DNA of 7,650 bases from Deltaproteobacteria bacterium (GCA_011390535.1 JAABSF010000114.1:1-7650), one strand, 5' to 3'. Counted from the first letter of the stretch, positions 1 to 6,146 are shown. Numbers and translations: made by a program. Notes: generated by a model not told the origin, from the letters alone.

Positions 1-2
1 TG

Positions 3-866
3 GCTGAGCTGGAAAAAGAGGAGCTGGAGGCGGCGGTGAAAAAAGCCGAAGCTGCAGCATCGGCGGCTTGGACGAAGCTGGCGTTGTTGAAAAAGGGCGC
101 TAGATCCGAAGAGATCGAATCCGCCCGGGCCTCGGTGCAGGCTGCGCGTGCGGTGGAGGAAGATGCCGAACGTGAGATGAACCGTCGAGAGAAGTTGTTT
201 GCCGAGGAGTTAATCTCCCAAGAGCAACTGGATCATGCCCGCAGAGACTATGAAGTTGCAAAGTCTAAATTAAAGGGGGCGGAGCAAGCTCTTGCGTTGA
301 AGAAAAAACTCTACAGGCCTGAAGAGATCGCTTTTGCCCGGTATAACGCGGTTGAAGCCAAGGCGGCTCTGGAGAGCGCTCGGATTCGTCTGGATTATGC
401 AGTCATACGTTCTCCCATAAACGGGGTGGTGGCCACGGTTGCCATGCAGAACGGAGAGACCGTCAGTGTCGGCCTGCAGGCGCCGACCCTTGTAACCATA
501 ATAGATTTGGAGCGACTGCAGGTAGAGGCCTATGTGGATGAGGTTGATATTGGCCGTGTTAAAGTGGGAAGCCCCGCCACTTTTACGGTGGACACATATC
601 CCGACAAGACCTTTAAAGGCAAGGTACAGGCGATCTATCCCAAGGCCGTGCTGGAAGATAATGTAGTCAACTATTTGACAATCATAAGCTTTACGAATCC
701 CCCCGGAACGCTCAGGCCGGGGATGACCACAAATGTAGCTATCCAAATTCAAAATCAAATTCAAGATAAAGAGGTTGCAAAGAGAGAGGGTGCTGGAGGG
801 GGAGCCAAGGCTGTATCCAAAAGAGAGGATGCTGGAGAGGGAGCCAAGGCTGTATCCAAAAGATAG
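3..866 (+). CDS. HlyD/MacA-family periplasmic adaptor subunit of an ABC exporter (5'-truncated)
   Basis: The reading frame is open to the left edge, so the N-terminal anchor and the first half of the lipoyl domain are missing; 287 residues are visible. They start inside a charged, Ala/Glu/Lys-rich alpha-helical hairpin (about residues 1-125). The second lipoyl half follows (about 131-159, with RSPINGVV and NGETVSVG), then a beta-barrel domain (about 171-250, with VDEVDIGRVKVG, TFTVDTYPDKTFKGKV and GTLRPGMTTNVAI). This order is typical of MacA/YknX-type membrane-fusion proteins, which bridge an inner-membrane MacB-like transporter to an outer-membrane channel. The tail after the barrel is atypical: a Gln-rich QIQN/QIQD duplication, then two 13-residue KRE(G/D)AG-GAKAVS repeats and a terminal KR, all from tandem DNA repeats. 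The gene is followed after 49 bp by the ABC ATPase. Family assignment is firm; substrate is unknown. Confidence 0.93.
   Translation, partial: AELEKEELEAAVKKAEAAASAAWTKLALLKKGARSEEIESARASVQAARAVEEDAEREMNRREKLFAEELISQEQLDHARRDYEVAKSKLKGAEQALALKKKLYRPEEIAFARYNAVEAKAALESARIRLDYAVIRSPINGVVATVAMQNGETVSVGLQAPTLVTIIDLERLQVEAYVDEVDIGRVKVGSPATFTVDTYPDKTFKGKVQAIYPKAVLEDNVVNYLTIISFTNPPGTLRPGMTTNVAIQIQNQIQDKEVAKREGAGGGAKAVSKREDAGEGAKAVSKR
744..767 (+). repeat. 12-bp tandem duplication in adaptor tail
   Basis: Two adjacent 12-mers, 744-755 (CAAATTCAAAAT) and 756-767 (CAAATTCAAGAT), match at 11 of 12 positions. They sit in the coding region just after the beta-barrel and give the QIQN/QIQD-like stretch. 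The 39-bp repeat begins 12 bp downstream. Confidence 0.8.
780..863 (+). repeat. 39-bp tandem repeat, two copies plus 6 bp, at the adaptor 3' end
   Basis: Unit 1 is 780-818 and unit 2 is 819-857; 858-863 begins a third unit before the TAG stop. The units differ at only a few positions and both end in GGAGCCAAGGCTGTATCC. The unit is a multiple of three and encodes 13 residues (KREGAGGGAKAVS, then KREDAGEGAKAVS). It is also stop-free in the frame of the downstream ATPase, where it would read as an RLYPK-containing repeat. Confidence 0.93.
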
Positions 867-900
867 ATCTTCTCTATTCTTTGTAAAAATAAATGGCCGA

Positions 901-906
901 AAGGAG
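901..906 (+). promoter_or_regulatory. Shine-Dalgarno site of the ABC ATPase gene
   Basis: AAGGAG lies 9 bp before the ATG at 916 and 3 bp before the ATG at 910. The spacing favours 916. This argues against the longer in-frame extension that runs back through the adaptor's repeats to 775. Confidence 0.65.
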
Positions 907-915
907 CCGATGGTG

Positions 916-1653
916 ATGATTCATCTGAACAAAATAAACAAAACCTATTATACGAAGCTGCAAGAATCGGTGAAAGCGGCCGAGGATGTTTCCTTGACGA
1001 TTGAGGAGGGTGATTTCGTGGCTTTGACCGGCGCCTCAGGCTCTGGAAAATCCACGCTGCTGAATTTGATTGGATGTCTGGATATGCCGGACTCGGGAGA
1101 GTACCGGATCGGAGACGCAGAAGTGACCTCCATGGATGATGAGGCCCTGTCGCTGTTGAGAGCCGAGACATTTGGATTTGTTTTTCAGTCTTTTCATCTG
1201 CTTGAAGGGTTGAGTGTGGAAGAAAACGTCGCGCTGCCGCTGGTCTATCGCCCGGAGTTCCGGCCACCGCGTTCCGCCATGGACATTTTAAAGAGCGTAG
1301 GCCTTCAAGATCGCGGTGATCATTTGCCCAATGAGCTCTCTGGTGGGCAGAAACAGAGGGTCGCAATTGCCCGCGCACTCATAGGAGACCCCAAAGTGAT
1401 CCTGGCGGATGAACCCACCGGAAACCTCGACTCCAAGGCCACCGACGAGATACTACAGATCCTTGAAAAATTGAATAAGAGTGGACGAACGTTAGTAATG
1501 GTAACCCACGATGATGAGATGGCCGCCCGCGCCGGGAGAGTTGTCCGGATGGAAGATGGAAGAATCATCCAAGACAGCGCAAAAAACACCGTTGAGAAAA
1601 AAGAAGGTGATGAGGTTGCGGATGGCGGGGCCAAGGGAAAGGAGGACGCATAA
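916..1653 (+). CDS. MacB/LolD-type ABC transporter ATP-binding protein
   Basis: This 245-residue nucleotide-binding subunit would power the neighbouring permeases from the cytoplasmic face of the inner membrane. All ABC motifs are present: Walker A GASGSGKST (39-47), Q-loop Q91 in FVFQSF, signature LSGGQKQR (141-148), Walker B VILADE (161-166) followed by PTGNLD, and the H-loop His198 in VTHDD. The sequence around the Q-loop (QSFHLLEGLSVEENVALPL) is characteristic of the MacB/LolD/YknY subfamily. The ATG at 916 is chosen because MIHLNKINKTY is a normal family start and AAGGAG lies 9 bp upstream; ATG 910 is the alternative. The last 25 or so residues, after the usual family end, are Lys/Glu/Gly-rich and probably disordered. 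The stop overlaps the next start (TAATG), indicating translational coupling with permease 1. Confidence 0.95.
   Translation: MIHLNKINKTYYTKLQESVKAAEDVSLTIEEGDFVALTGASGSGKSTLLNLIGCLDMPDSGEYRIGDAEVTSMDDEALSLLRAETFGFVFQSFHLLEGLSVEENVALPLVYRPEFRPPRSAMDILKSVGLQDRGDHLPNELSGGQKQRVAIARALIGDPKVILADEPTGNLDSKATDEILQILEKLNKSGRTLVMVTHDDEMAARAGRVVRMEDGRIIQDSAKNTVEKKEGDEVADGGAKGKEDA
1638..1645 (+). promoter_or_regulatory. Strong Shine-Dalgarno for permease 1
   Basis: AAAGGAGG ends 7 bp before the ATG at 1653. It lies inside the last codons of the ATPase gene, consistent with coupled translation of the two subunits. Confidence 0.75.
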
Positions 1654-2858
1654 TGAAACTGTTTAAAATGATCAACCAAGCGTTCCTCTCTCTGGGTACT
1701 CATAAAGGAAAAACCATCTTGATGATGCTGGGGCCTGCTATCGGAGCAGCGGCCTTGATTTTGGTATTGAGTGTTGTGGAAGGTTCGTCGCGAGGTATGC
1801 AATCAAGGGTGAAGTCATTCGGGCACGCCAATTTTATGATTTTGGCCGGTGACGGTATGCCGCCCGCCGACCTCAGTATAACCACCCTGACCGTGGAAGA
1901 CGCGAAAGCCATCGAAGAATCACACCCTCATATAAAGGTAGCATCGCCCGGGCTCCAAAGAAGAGGGATCTCTGTGGAGTTTGAGGGTAGTTACACGAAC
2001 GTCCCGGTGTTTGGGGTTACTCCCACATGGCAGCCTGCCTGGAATTGGAAAGTGTCGAGAGGGCGATCAATAGAGCAAGAAGATTTGACCCAGATGAGAC
2101 GGGTGTGTCTCATTGGACAGACTGTTAAAGAGGAAATATTTGGAGATGAGGATCCATTGGGTAAAACCGTGCGCTTGGGTAAATCAGGGTTTACAGTGGT
2201 CGGCGAGCTTGCCCGGCGAGGGTCCAGCCCGTCCGGAGGCAATATGGACAACCGGTTGGTGATTCCTCTCACCACCATGATGCGAAGGGTGGCCAATGTC
2301 CAACATGTGTCGCACATTCGTGTGGTCCTGAAGGAAGCATCCAAGATGCAAGAGATAGCAGAAGATCTTCGTAAGCTCCTGCGCAGGAGGCATAACATAC
2401 AACCTCCGCAGGAAGATGATTTTGGGATTATTACTCCGAAGACAATCTCCAAGATGACTGTAGAGATCAGCTCTACTCTCAAGACCCTGCTCATTGTGAC
2501 GGCGGTTGTTTGTCTTTTGGGAGGGGGTGTGGTGGTGATGGCCATAATGCTCATGTCTGTCTCCGAGAGGACAAATGAAATAGGGATAAGAAGAGCGGTG
2601 GGGGCCACCCGGAGAGATATTTTGATTCAGTTTCTCTCAGAGGCGGTTGTGTCAACCACAGCCGGAGGTGTAGTGGGATTCGCTATTGGGATGGGCGCAA
2701 TGGGAGCGATGCTGAAGCTGAGTAAGATGCAGCCGGTGTTTACACCTTGGGCAATTCTTTGGGGGGTGGTGACATCCATGTTAATAGGGGTTCTTTTCGG
2801 GCTCTTGCCTGCATACCGTGCGGCCCGACTGCAGCCGGTGGATGCCCTGAGGGATTGA
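1653..2858 (+). CDS. MacB-like FtsX-family ABC permease, first of two
   Basis: This 401-residue permease has the MacB plan. There is one N-terminal membrane segment (about 21-43), a large periplasmic domain (about 45-270), then three membrane segments (about 277-302, 330-355, 365-387). Family hallmarks are visible: VCLIGQTVKEEIFGDEDPLGKTVRL in the periplasmic core, the cytoplasmic coupling loop SERTNEIGIRRAVGATRRDIL (303-323) that contacts the ATPase, and the C-terminal GLLPAYRAARLQPVDALR. MacB normally fuses ATPase and permease; here the ATPase is a separate gene that overlaps this one by one base. MacB-type transporters act by mechanotransmission across the periplasm rather than by a membrane channel. 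With the adaptor upstream, export or efflux is likely, but the substrate is not evident. Length and ends match the family, and the gene appears intact. Confidence 0.94.
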   Translation: MKLFKMINQAFLSLGTHKGKTILMMLGPAIGAAALILVLSVVEGSSRGMQSRVKSFGHANFMILAGDGMPPADLSITTLTVEDAKAIEESHPHIKVASPGLQRRGISVEFEGSYTNVPVFGVTPTWQPAWNWKVSRGRSIEQEDLTQMRRVCLIGQTVKEEIFGDEDPLGKTVRLGKSGFTVVGELARRGSSPSGGNMDNRLVIPLTTMMRRVANVQHVSHIRVVLKEASKMQEIAEDLRKLLRRRHNIQPPQEDDFGIITPKTISKMTVEISSTLKTLLIVTAVVCLLGGGVVVMAIMLMSVSERTNEIGIRRAVGATRRDILIQFLSEAVVSTTAGGVVGFAIGMGAMGAMLKLSKMQPVFTPWAILWGVVTSMLIGVLFGLLPAYRAARLQPVDALRD

Positions 2859-2900
2859 TGTAGGATGGCTGAGGGATTGATATAGGAATGATATAGGATG
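2847..2900 (+). repeat. 22-bp tandem repeat spanning the permease 1 stop and permease 2 start
   Basis: Units are 2847-2868 (starting CTGAGGGATTGATGTAGGAT), 2869-2890 (starting CTGAGGGATTGATATAGGAA) and a partial 2891-2900 (ATATAGGATG). The first unit contains the real TGA stop of permease 1, and the second repeats it as an unused copy. The partial third unit supplies the weak AGGAT in front of the GTG start of permease 2. Confidence 0.85.
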
Positions 2901-4210
2901 TGAGAAATATTACCGCCCTGAAAACGGTTTTTGAAGCTTTCCGTCGATTCCCCGGTCGATCTTCGCTCATATTGTTCACTGTGGGTTTCGGGGTATCCAC
3001 CGTAACCCTTGTAGAAGGAGTGGGGCGAGGTGCGAGAGAAAAGGTGCAAGAGAACCTGGATCTTTTGGGAAAAAACCTGCTCATCATTTCAGCCGGGAGC
3101 ACCAGGGTTATAGCCGGCAGAAAACGTCAAACTCAAAATGTTACAACTCTCAGTTTAAAAGATGCACGGGCCATAGAAGAGGAAATGAGCGAAATGGTTT
3201 CGGCCGTCACTCCTCAATACTCAAAGGCCATGACAATCAAAAGAGGTAACCTGGTGCATTCTGCCGAGGTGGTGGGGACTGATGAGCAATATACTTTCAT
3301 ACGAAACACAGGGACACAGGTGGGGAGGTTTTTTTCCAAGGTTGAAAACAGGTCCAGGGTGAGAGTCGCGGTGTTGGGGAGGAGAGTATATGAGAGCCTC
3401 TATCCTGATGGGGGAGCCGATGGAGCCGATAGAGCTGATGGAGCTGATGGAGCCGATGGATCGGCCGAAGCCGCCCTGGACACACTGATCAGGATCAATC
3501 GAATACCTTTCAGAGTCATAGGGATAATGCGGCCCCGGGGAGCCGCGCTCTCGGGCCAAGATGAAGACAATCAAATCTTTGTGCCCATCAATACAGCTCT
3601 GCGCCGCCTTTTTAATGTAGACCACTTAAACAGCATTGTGGTTAAAGTGCGAGATGGGAGATCTCTTGAGGCTGGCACGGGCCGAATCAACCGTCTATTG
3701 CGGGAGCTTCATCGCCTTGAGGCGCATCATCCGGATGATTTTACCATACAGACACAGCAGCAGGTTTTAGAGGCTCGGATGGAGATAGCTTCCCGGTTTA
3801 AAGAGATCATGATCGTTGTAATTCTGGTCTCTTTTGTTCTTGGTTCGCTGGGGGTTTTCGCCGTGATGACCCTCGGGGTCAACCGGCGCAGAGCTGAAAT
3901 AGGGCTCCGAAGGGCAGTTGGGGCCACAAAACAGGATATTTTAAAACAATTTTTATTCGAGGCTTCTCTTTTGTCTTTTTTCGGGGCGGTGACAGGGATT
4001 TTCTTGGCGGTGCTTATCTCTTCGATCCTGACTATTACCCTTGAGTTGCCCATATCTCTTACGCCCGTAGTCATGATCATCGAGGTGGGGCTCTCTCTTG
4101 TAGTGGGTATGGTGTCAGGGCTTCATCCGGCTTGGTCCGCCGCCAATCTGAACCCGGTCTCAGCGCTGAGAGGCACCAAAGATCCGGAAGGTGGGTCACC
4201 CAAGCACTGA
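2900..4210 (+). CDS. MacB-like FtsX-family ABC permease, second of two
   Basis: This 436-residue permease has the same plan as its neighbour but a clearly diverged sequence. Membrane segments lie at about 22-40, 303-325, 353-380 and 388-408, with a periplasmic domain between the first two. The coupling loop NRRRAEIGLRRAVGATKQDIL (about 328-348) and the C-terminal SGLHPAWSAANLNPVSALRG are diagnostic. GTG 2900 is chosen because an in-frame TAG lies just upstream (2894-2896) and the product begins like other MacB permeases, with an amphipathic helix (LKTVFEAFRRFPGRSSL). An 18-residue tail (GTKDPEGGSPKH at its end) follows. Residues 172-186 are five GAD/RAD triplets inserted where relatives have a 'G-D-P-(I/L)-G-K' turn (permease 1 has GDEDPLGKTVRL). 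Together with permease 1 it probably forms a heterodimer served by the single upstream ATPase; that pairing is inferred from gene order. Confidence 0.93.
   Translation: MRNITALKTVFEAFRRFPGRSSLILFTVGFGVSTVTLVEGVGRGAREKVQENLDLLGKNLLIISAGSTRVIAGRKRQTQNVTTLSLKDARAIEEEMSEMVSAVTPQYSKAMTIKRGNLVHSAEVVGTDEQYTFIRNTGTQVGRFFSKVENRSRVRVAVLGRRVYESLYPDGGADGADRADGADGADGSAEAALDTLIRINRIPFRVIGIMRPRGAALSGQDEDNQIFVPINTALRRLFNVDHLNSIVVKVRDGRSLEAGTGRINRLLRELHRLEAHHPDDFTIQTQQQVLEARMEIASRFKEIMIVVILVSFVLGSLGVFAVMTLGVNRRRAEIGLRRAVGATKQDILKQFLFEASLLSFFGAVTGIFLAVLISSILTITLELPISLTPVVMIIEVGLSLVVGMVSGLHPAWSAANLNPVSALRGTKDPEGGSPKH
3413..3457 (+). repeat. 9-bp tandem repeat (five units) coding for (GAD)n inside permease 2
   Basis: Five in-frame 9-mers: GGAGCCGAT, GGAGCCGAT, AGAGCTGAT, GGAGCTGAT, GGAGCCGAT, followed by a decayed copy. 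They encode GAD-GAD-RAD-GAD-GAD in the periplasmic domain. Because the unit is three codons, changes in copy number would keep the frame. Confidence 0.93.
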
Positions 4211-4224
4211 AACAGAGAAACCCC

Positions 4225-4278
4225 AATAAGGTTGAGAGACCCGAAAAGATTGAGAGACCCCAAAAGGTTGAGAGACCC
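4225..4278 (+). repeat. 18-bp tandem repeat, three units, after permease 2
   Basis: Units 4225-4242, 4243-4260 and 4261-4278 share the core TTGAGAGACCC and differ mainly in their first half (AATAAGG, GAAAAGA, CAAAAGG). A decayed fourth unit may precede them at about 4211-4224. In the frame of the small downstream ORF they read (K-V/I-E-R-P-x)n. The GAGAG in the last unit lies 7 bp before a possible GTG start at 4282. Confidence 0.93.
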
Positions 4279-4281
4279 TTT

Positions 4282-4410
4282 GTGGATGTTTTTAGCCTGT
4301 TGTGGTCTTATGCCGTATGTGCGATGTTGTTTATTGGATCGCTAATAGATCTTCTTGAAAATCCGAAGAGATATATAGAAACAAAAGTAGAGAAAGTAGA
4401 GAAAGAATAA
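4282..4410 (+). CDS. Possible small single-pass membrane protein (42 residues)
   Basis: From GTG 4282 the frame gives 42 residues with one hydrophobic stretch (VFSLLWSYAVCAMLFIGSLI, about residues 3-22), then a charged tail ENPKRYIETKVEKVEKE. GAGAG at 4270-4274, inside the 18-bp repeat, is a weak ribosome-binding site. There is no ATG before the one inside the hydrophobic stretch. The frame stays open upstream through the repeats into permease 2, so the start is uncertain. Its position directly after an exporter could fit a small accessory membrane subunit, but I recognise no family. It could equally be a chance ORF in degenerate intergenic DNA. The tail is partly a 9-bp tandem duplication. 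Confidence 0.35.
   Translation: MDVFSLLWSYAVCAMLFIGSLIDLLENPKRYIETKVEKVEKE
4387..4404 (+). repeat. 9-bp perfect tandem duplication
   Basis: GTAGAGAAA occurs twice in a row (4387-4395, 4396-4404) just before a TAA at 4408. It encodes VEK-VEK in the small ORF. Confidence 0.8.
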
Positions 4411-4419
4411 TGCGGCGAT

Positions 4420-4492
4420 GTCGAAAACTCGGGAAAGACGAGAAACTCGGAAAATTCGGAAAACCTTGGAAACCGGAAAAGAAAACGGAAGG
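4420..4492 (+). repeat. Purine-rich degenerate repeat before the receiver gene
   Basis: An imperfect array with a period of about 8-10 bp, built from variants of TCGGAAAAC / TCGGGAAAG / TTGGAAACC. It fills the space from the small ORF to the receiver start. Read from an ATG at 4418 it encodes a very basic RERRETRKIRKTLETGK-like segment. Its last element, GGAAGG at 4487-4492, is the likely Shine-Dalgarno site of the receiver gene, 6 bp before ATG 4499. Confidence 0.7.
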
Positions 4493-4498
4493 CTCAGA

Positions 4499-4903
4499 AT
4501 GAAAGACGTATTTGTTCTCATAGTTGATGATGACGTGCGATTACGTGAGCTCATGAGCGCCATCCTACAGACAAGAGGATACTCTGTGGAGACCGCTGAA
4601 AACGGAAAACAGGGTCTTAAGATGATAGAGGAACGTTATTCCTCGGATCTGCCTTTTTTTGATCTCTTGATCACCGATATTGTGATGCCGGAGATTGACG
4701 GCACCGAATTTATCAGGAGAGTTCGCGCGTTGAAGTCTTCTTTGAGGTTAATGGCCGTGTCGGGTGGATCTCGTCACATGAGCTCAGATCTCTGCCTGAA
4801 GACGGCGGGGTTGTTGGGAGCGGACAGTGTCTTAGGCAAACCCTTTGATAGAGACCAATTCTGGAACGCCGTGGATAAGGCTCTCGGTTCGGGCGATGAT
4901 TAG
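4499..4903 (+). CDS. Stand-alone response-regulator receiver protein (CheY-like)
   Basis: This 134-residue cytoplasmic protein is a single receiver domain with no DNA-binding or enzymatic output domain. Visible signatures are the acidic pocket VDDD (Asp10-12), the phospho-acceptor Asp60 in LLITDIVMPEIDG, the conserved Ser88 in AVSGG, and Lys114 in LGKPF. These are all the residues expected for phosphorylation by a histidine kinase. ATG 4499 is chosen because MKDVFVLIVDDD is the normal domain start and GGAAGG lies 6 bp upstream. A longer version from ATG 4418 would add 27 basic residues made of repeat DNA and is less likely. No kinase gene is in the window. Same-strand placement about 290 bp after the exporter leaves the functional link open. 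The last residues are a short GSGDD tail. Confidence 0.93.
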   Translation: MKDVFVLIVDDDVRLRELMSAILQTRGYSVETAENGKQGLKMIEERYSSDLPFFDLLITDIVMPEIDGTEFIRRVRALKSSLRLMAVSGGSRHMSSDLCLKTAGLLGADSVLGKPFDRDQFWNAVDKALGSGDD

Positions 4904-5003
4904 AGAGTTTAAATTCGGTTGGTGATTTTCTGTAATACTTCTAAGACCATCTAGTACCGCCTTAGGGCTGACTCAAGAATTACTGCCTTAAAATATGGTG
5001 TCG
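4904..5003. other. Convergent intergenic region between receiver and mlaE-like genes
   Basis: One hundred bases separate two converging genes. No hairpin followed by a T-tract is visible in either direction. The region does contain TACCGCCTTA (4955-4964) and TACTGCCTTA (4981-4990), which bracket GGGCTGACTCAAGAAT. TTAGGGC with GCCTTAA could form a weak 7-bp stem including one G-T wobble. Part of this segment recurs on the far side of the mlaE-like gene. Confidence 0.6.
4964..4976 (+). repeat. Left copy of a 13-bp inverted repeat flanking the mlaE-like gene
   Basis: AGGGCTGACTCAA here recurs as its exact reverse complement at 6222-6234. The overlapping 14-mer CTGACTCAAGAATT (4968-4981) also recurs directly at 6210-6223, because the right-hand copy is palindromic. 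Confidence 0.8.
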
Positions 5004-6125
5004 CTATTTCAACAGTGTATTTACTGTCGCAACCAGCCCGTCTACCAGGATCAGCGCAAAGATTGAAGCTACCACGGCGCGGGTGGCCGCTTGCCCCACC
5101 GCTTCGGCGGAAGGTTTTACCCGAAGCCCCATGTAAGAGCCTATCAACACGATGAGCCACCCAAAGACTACGCTTTTTCCCAGCCCATGAATGAGATCCT
5201 TGAGTTGTAATGCTTGTAATGTCTGGTTTAGATAAGCATCGAACCCTAATTGCATGTACAACACGCCGATGGCCATTCCGGCAAGTATGGTAATAAAGGC
5301 TGCTATAGCAGTTAAAACCGGTTGAGTAATGGTCACCGCCAACAATCTGGGCACTACCAAGTATTTAATAGGCTCGATGCCCATTACTTCAAGTGCATCC
5401 AGCTCTTCACCCACCTTCATGGATCCTATCTCCGCGGCGATAGCCGATCCGGAGCGCCCTGAGACAACAACAGCGGTCAATAGCGGAGCAAGTTCCCGAA
5501 GAGCCGATACCCCTACCAAGTTAGCGACATATATCGATGCTCCGAAGGTCCTGAGCTGATAAGATGCCTGAAATGCCAATATAAGCCCTAAAAGTGCGCC
5601 TATCACCGTGATTACCGGAACCGCCTCGGCTCCCAGGGAGAACACTTCATTTAGCACCGCACCCTTCCTTCTGCCCTTTCGCGAGAAAAGCCCCAGCAAA
5701 GAACCCACCGTTGCTTCCGCCACAAAGGCCAGACTGTGTACAAACCCGACGCTCGCATCGGCTCCCCAAGTGCCGAATCTTAAAAAAAAGCTCTCTTTGT
5801 CTGCTAAGGCTTTTTCTTCAACCGCCGGAAAACCTTCTAATATGGACCGCACCCCATGGGGAACCTCGACATAAGAGATGGAAACTCCCAACTCACCGGC
5901 TTGATCCAACAACCCTACGATAGCTGAGGCTCCCACCGAATCAATTTGAGACACCCCGGACAAGTTGATCTCCAGGTTTTTTCTTTTGTTCTTTATAAAG
6001 GCTCCGAGCCTGCAAACAAAATCGCGTGACGTTTGACGGTTAAGCGCACCCTCCACACGCACCAGCAACAGTTCCCCTTTATCTTCTATCTTGAAAGTCC
6101 AGACAGTGTCGGGGTTTTGCTGCAT
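5004..6125 (-). CDS. MlaE-family ABC transporter permease with N-terminal STAS domain
   Basis: This 373-residue protein has two parts. Residues about 10-105 form a STAS domain, with LSGVSQIDSVGASAIVGLL (55-73) matching the 'D-S-x-G' loop of this fold. Residues about 120-373 are an MlaE/Ttg2B permease with several hydrophobic segments and the family signature ALRELAPLLTAVVVSGRSGSAIAAEIGS, then EELDALEVMGI (about 208-250). MlaE permeases move phospholipids between inner and outer membrane with an ATPase (MlaF) and an MCE protein (MlaD). In proteobacterial Mla systems the STAS protein MlaB is a separate subunit; STAS-MlaE fusions are known in other lineages. The ATG at 6125 follows an in-frame TAG and has a GGAGA (6137-6141) 11 bp upstream, rather far for a ribosome-binding site. 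The gene lies 108 bp after proS on the same strand, but no mlaF or mlaD neighbour is visible downstream. Family call is firm; substrate is inferred. Confidence 0.95.
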   Translation of the reverse strand: MQQNPDTVWTFKIEDKGELLLVRVEGALNRQTSRDFVCRLGAFIKNKRKNLEINLSGVSQIDSVGASAIVGLLDQAGELGVSISYVEVPHGVRSILEGFPAVEEKALADKESFFLRFGTWGADASVGFVHSLAFVAEATVGSLLGLFSRKGRRKGAVLNEVFSLGAEAVPVITVIGALLGLILAFQASYQLRTFGASIYVANLVGVSALRELAPLLTAVVVSGRSGSAIAAEIGSMKVGEELDALEVMGIEPIKYLVVPRLLAVTITQPVLTAIAAFITILAGMAIGVLYMQLGFDAYLNQTLQALQLKDLIHGLGKSVVFGWLIVLIGSYMGLRVKPSAEAVGQAATRAVVASIFALILVDGLVATVNTLLK

Positions 6126-6146
6126 CTGCTATCCAGTCTCCATGTT

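Noticed and set aside
775..915. N-terminal extension of the ABC ATPase back into the adaptor repeats
   Set aside because: The extra 47 residues are a frame-shifted reading of the 39-bp repeat and match nothing in the ATPase family; a ribosome-binding site and a normal family start occur at 916.
761..1378. 205-codon open frame on the minus strand
   Set aside because: It is antisense to the ABC ATPase and the adaptor tail, has a low-complexity composition, and shows no recognisable domain.
1991..2608. 205-codon open frame on the minus strand
   Set aside because: It lies wholly opposite permease 1, whose family motifs are unambiguous; its product looks like shadow sequence rich in Thr, Ser and Arg.
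4225..4278. CRISPR-like array
   Set aside because: The 18-bp units are contiguous, with no unique spacers, and no cas gene is present.
4132..4281. Upstream extension of the small membrane ORF, or a frameshifted fusion with permease 2
   Set aside because: Permease 2 already ends with the normal NPVSALR terminus, and the extension reads out-of-frame permease sequence followed by repeats.
4342..4563. Minus-strand frame with an aromatic hydrophobic stretch
   Set aside because: The Phe/Tyr/Leu-rich stretch is just the complement of the A/G-rich repeats, and it overlaps the well-supported receiver gene.
4904..5003. Bidirectional intrinsic terminator between the converging genes
   Set aside because: The only stem (TTAGGGC with GCCTTAA) is short, contains a wobble pair and has a long loop, and no T-tract follows on either strand.
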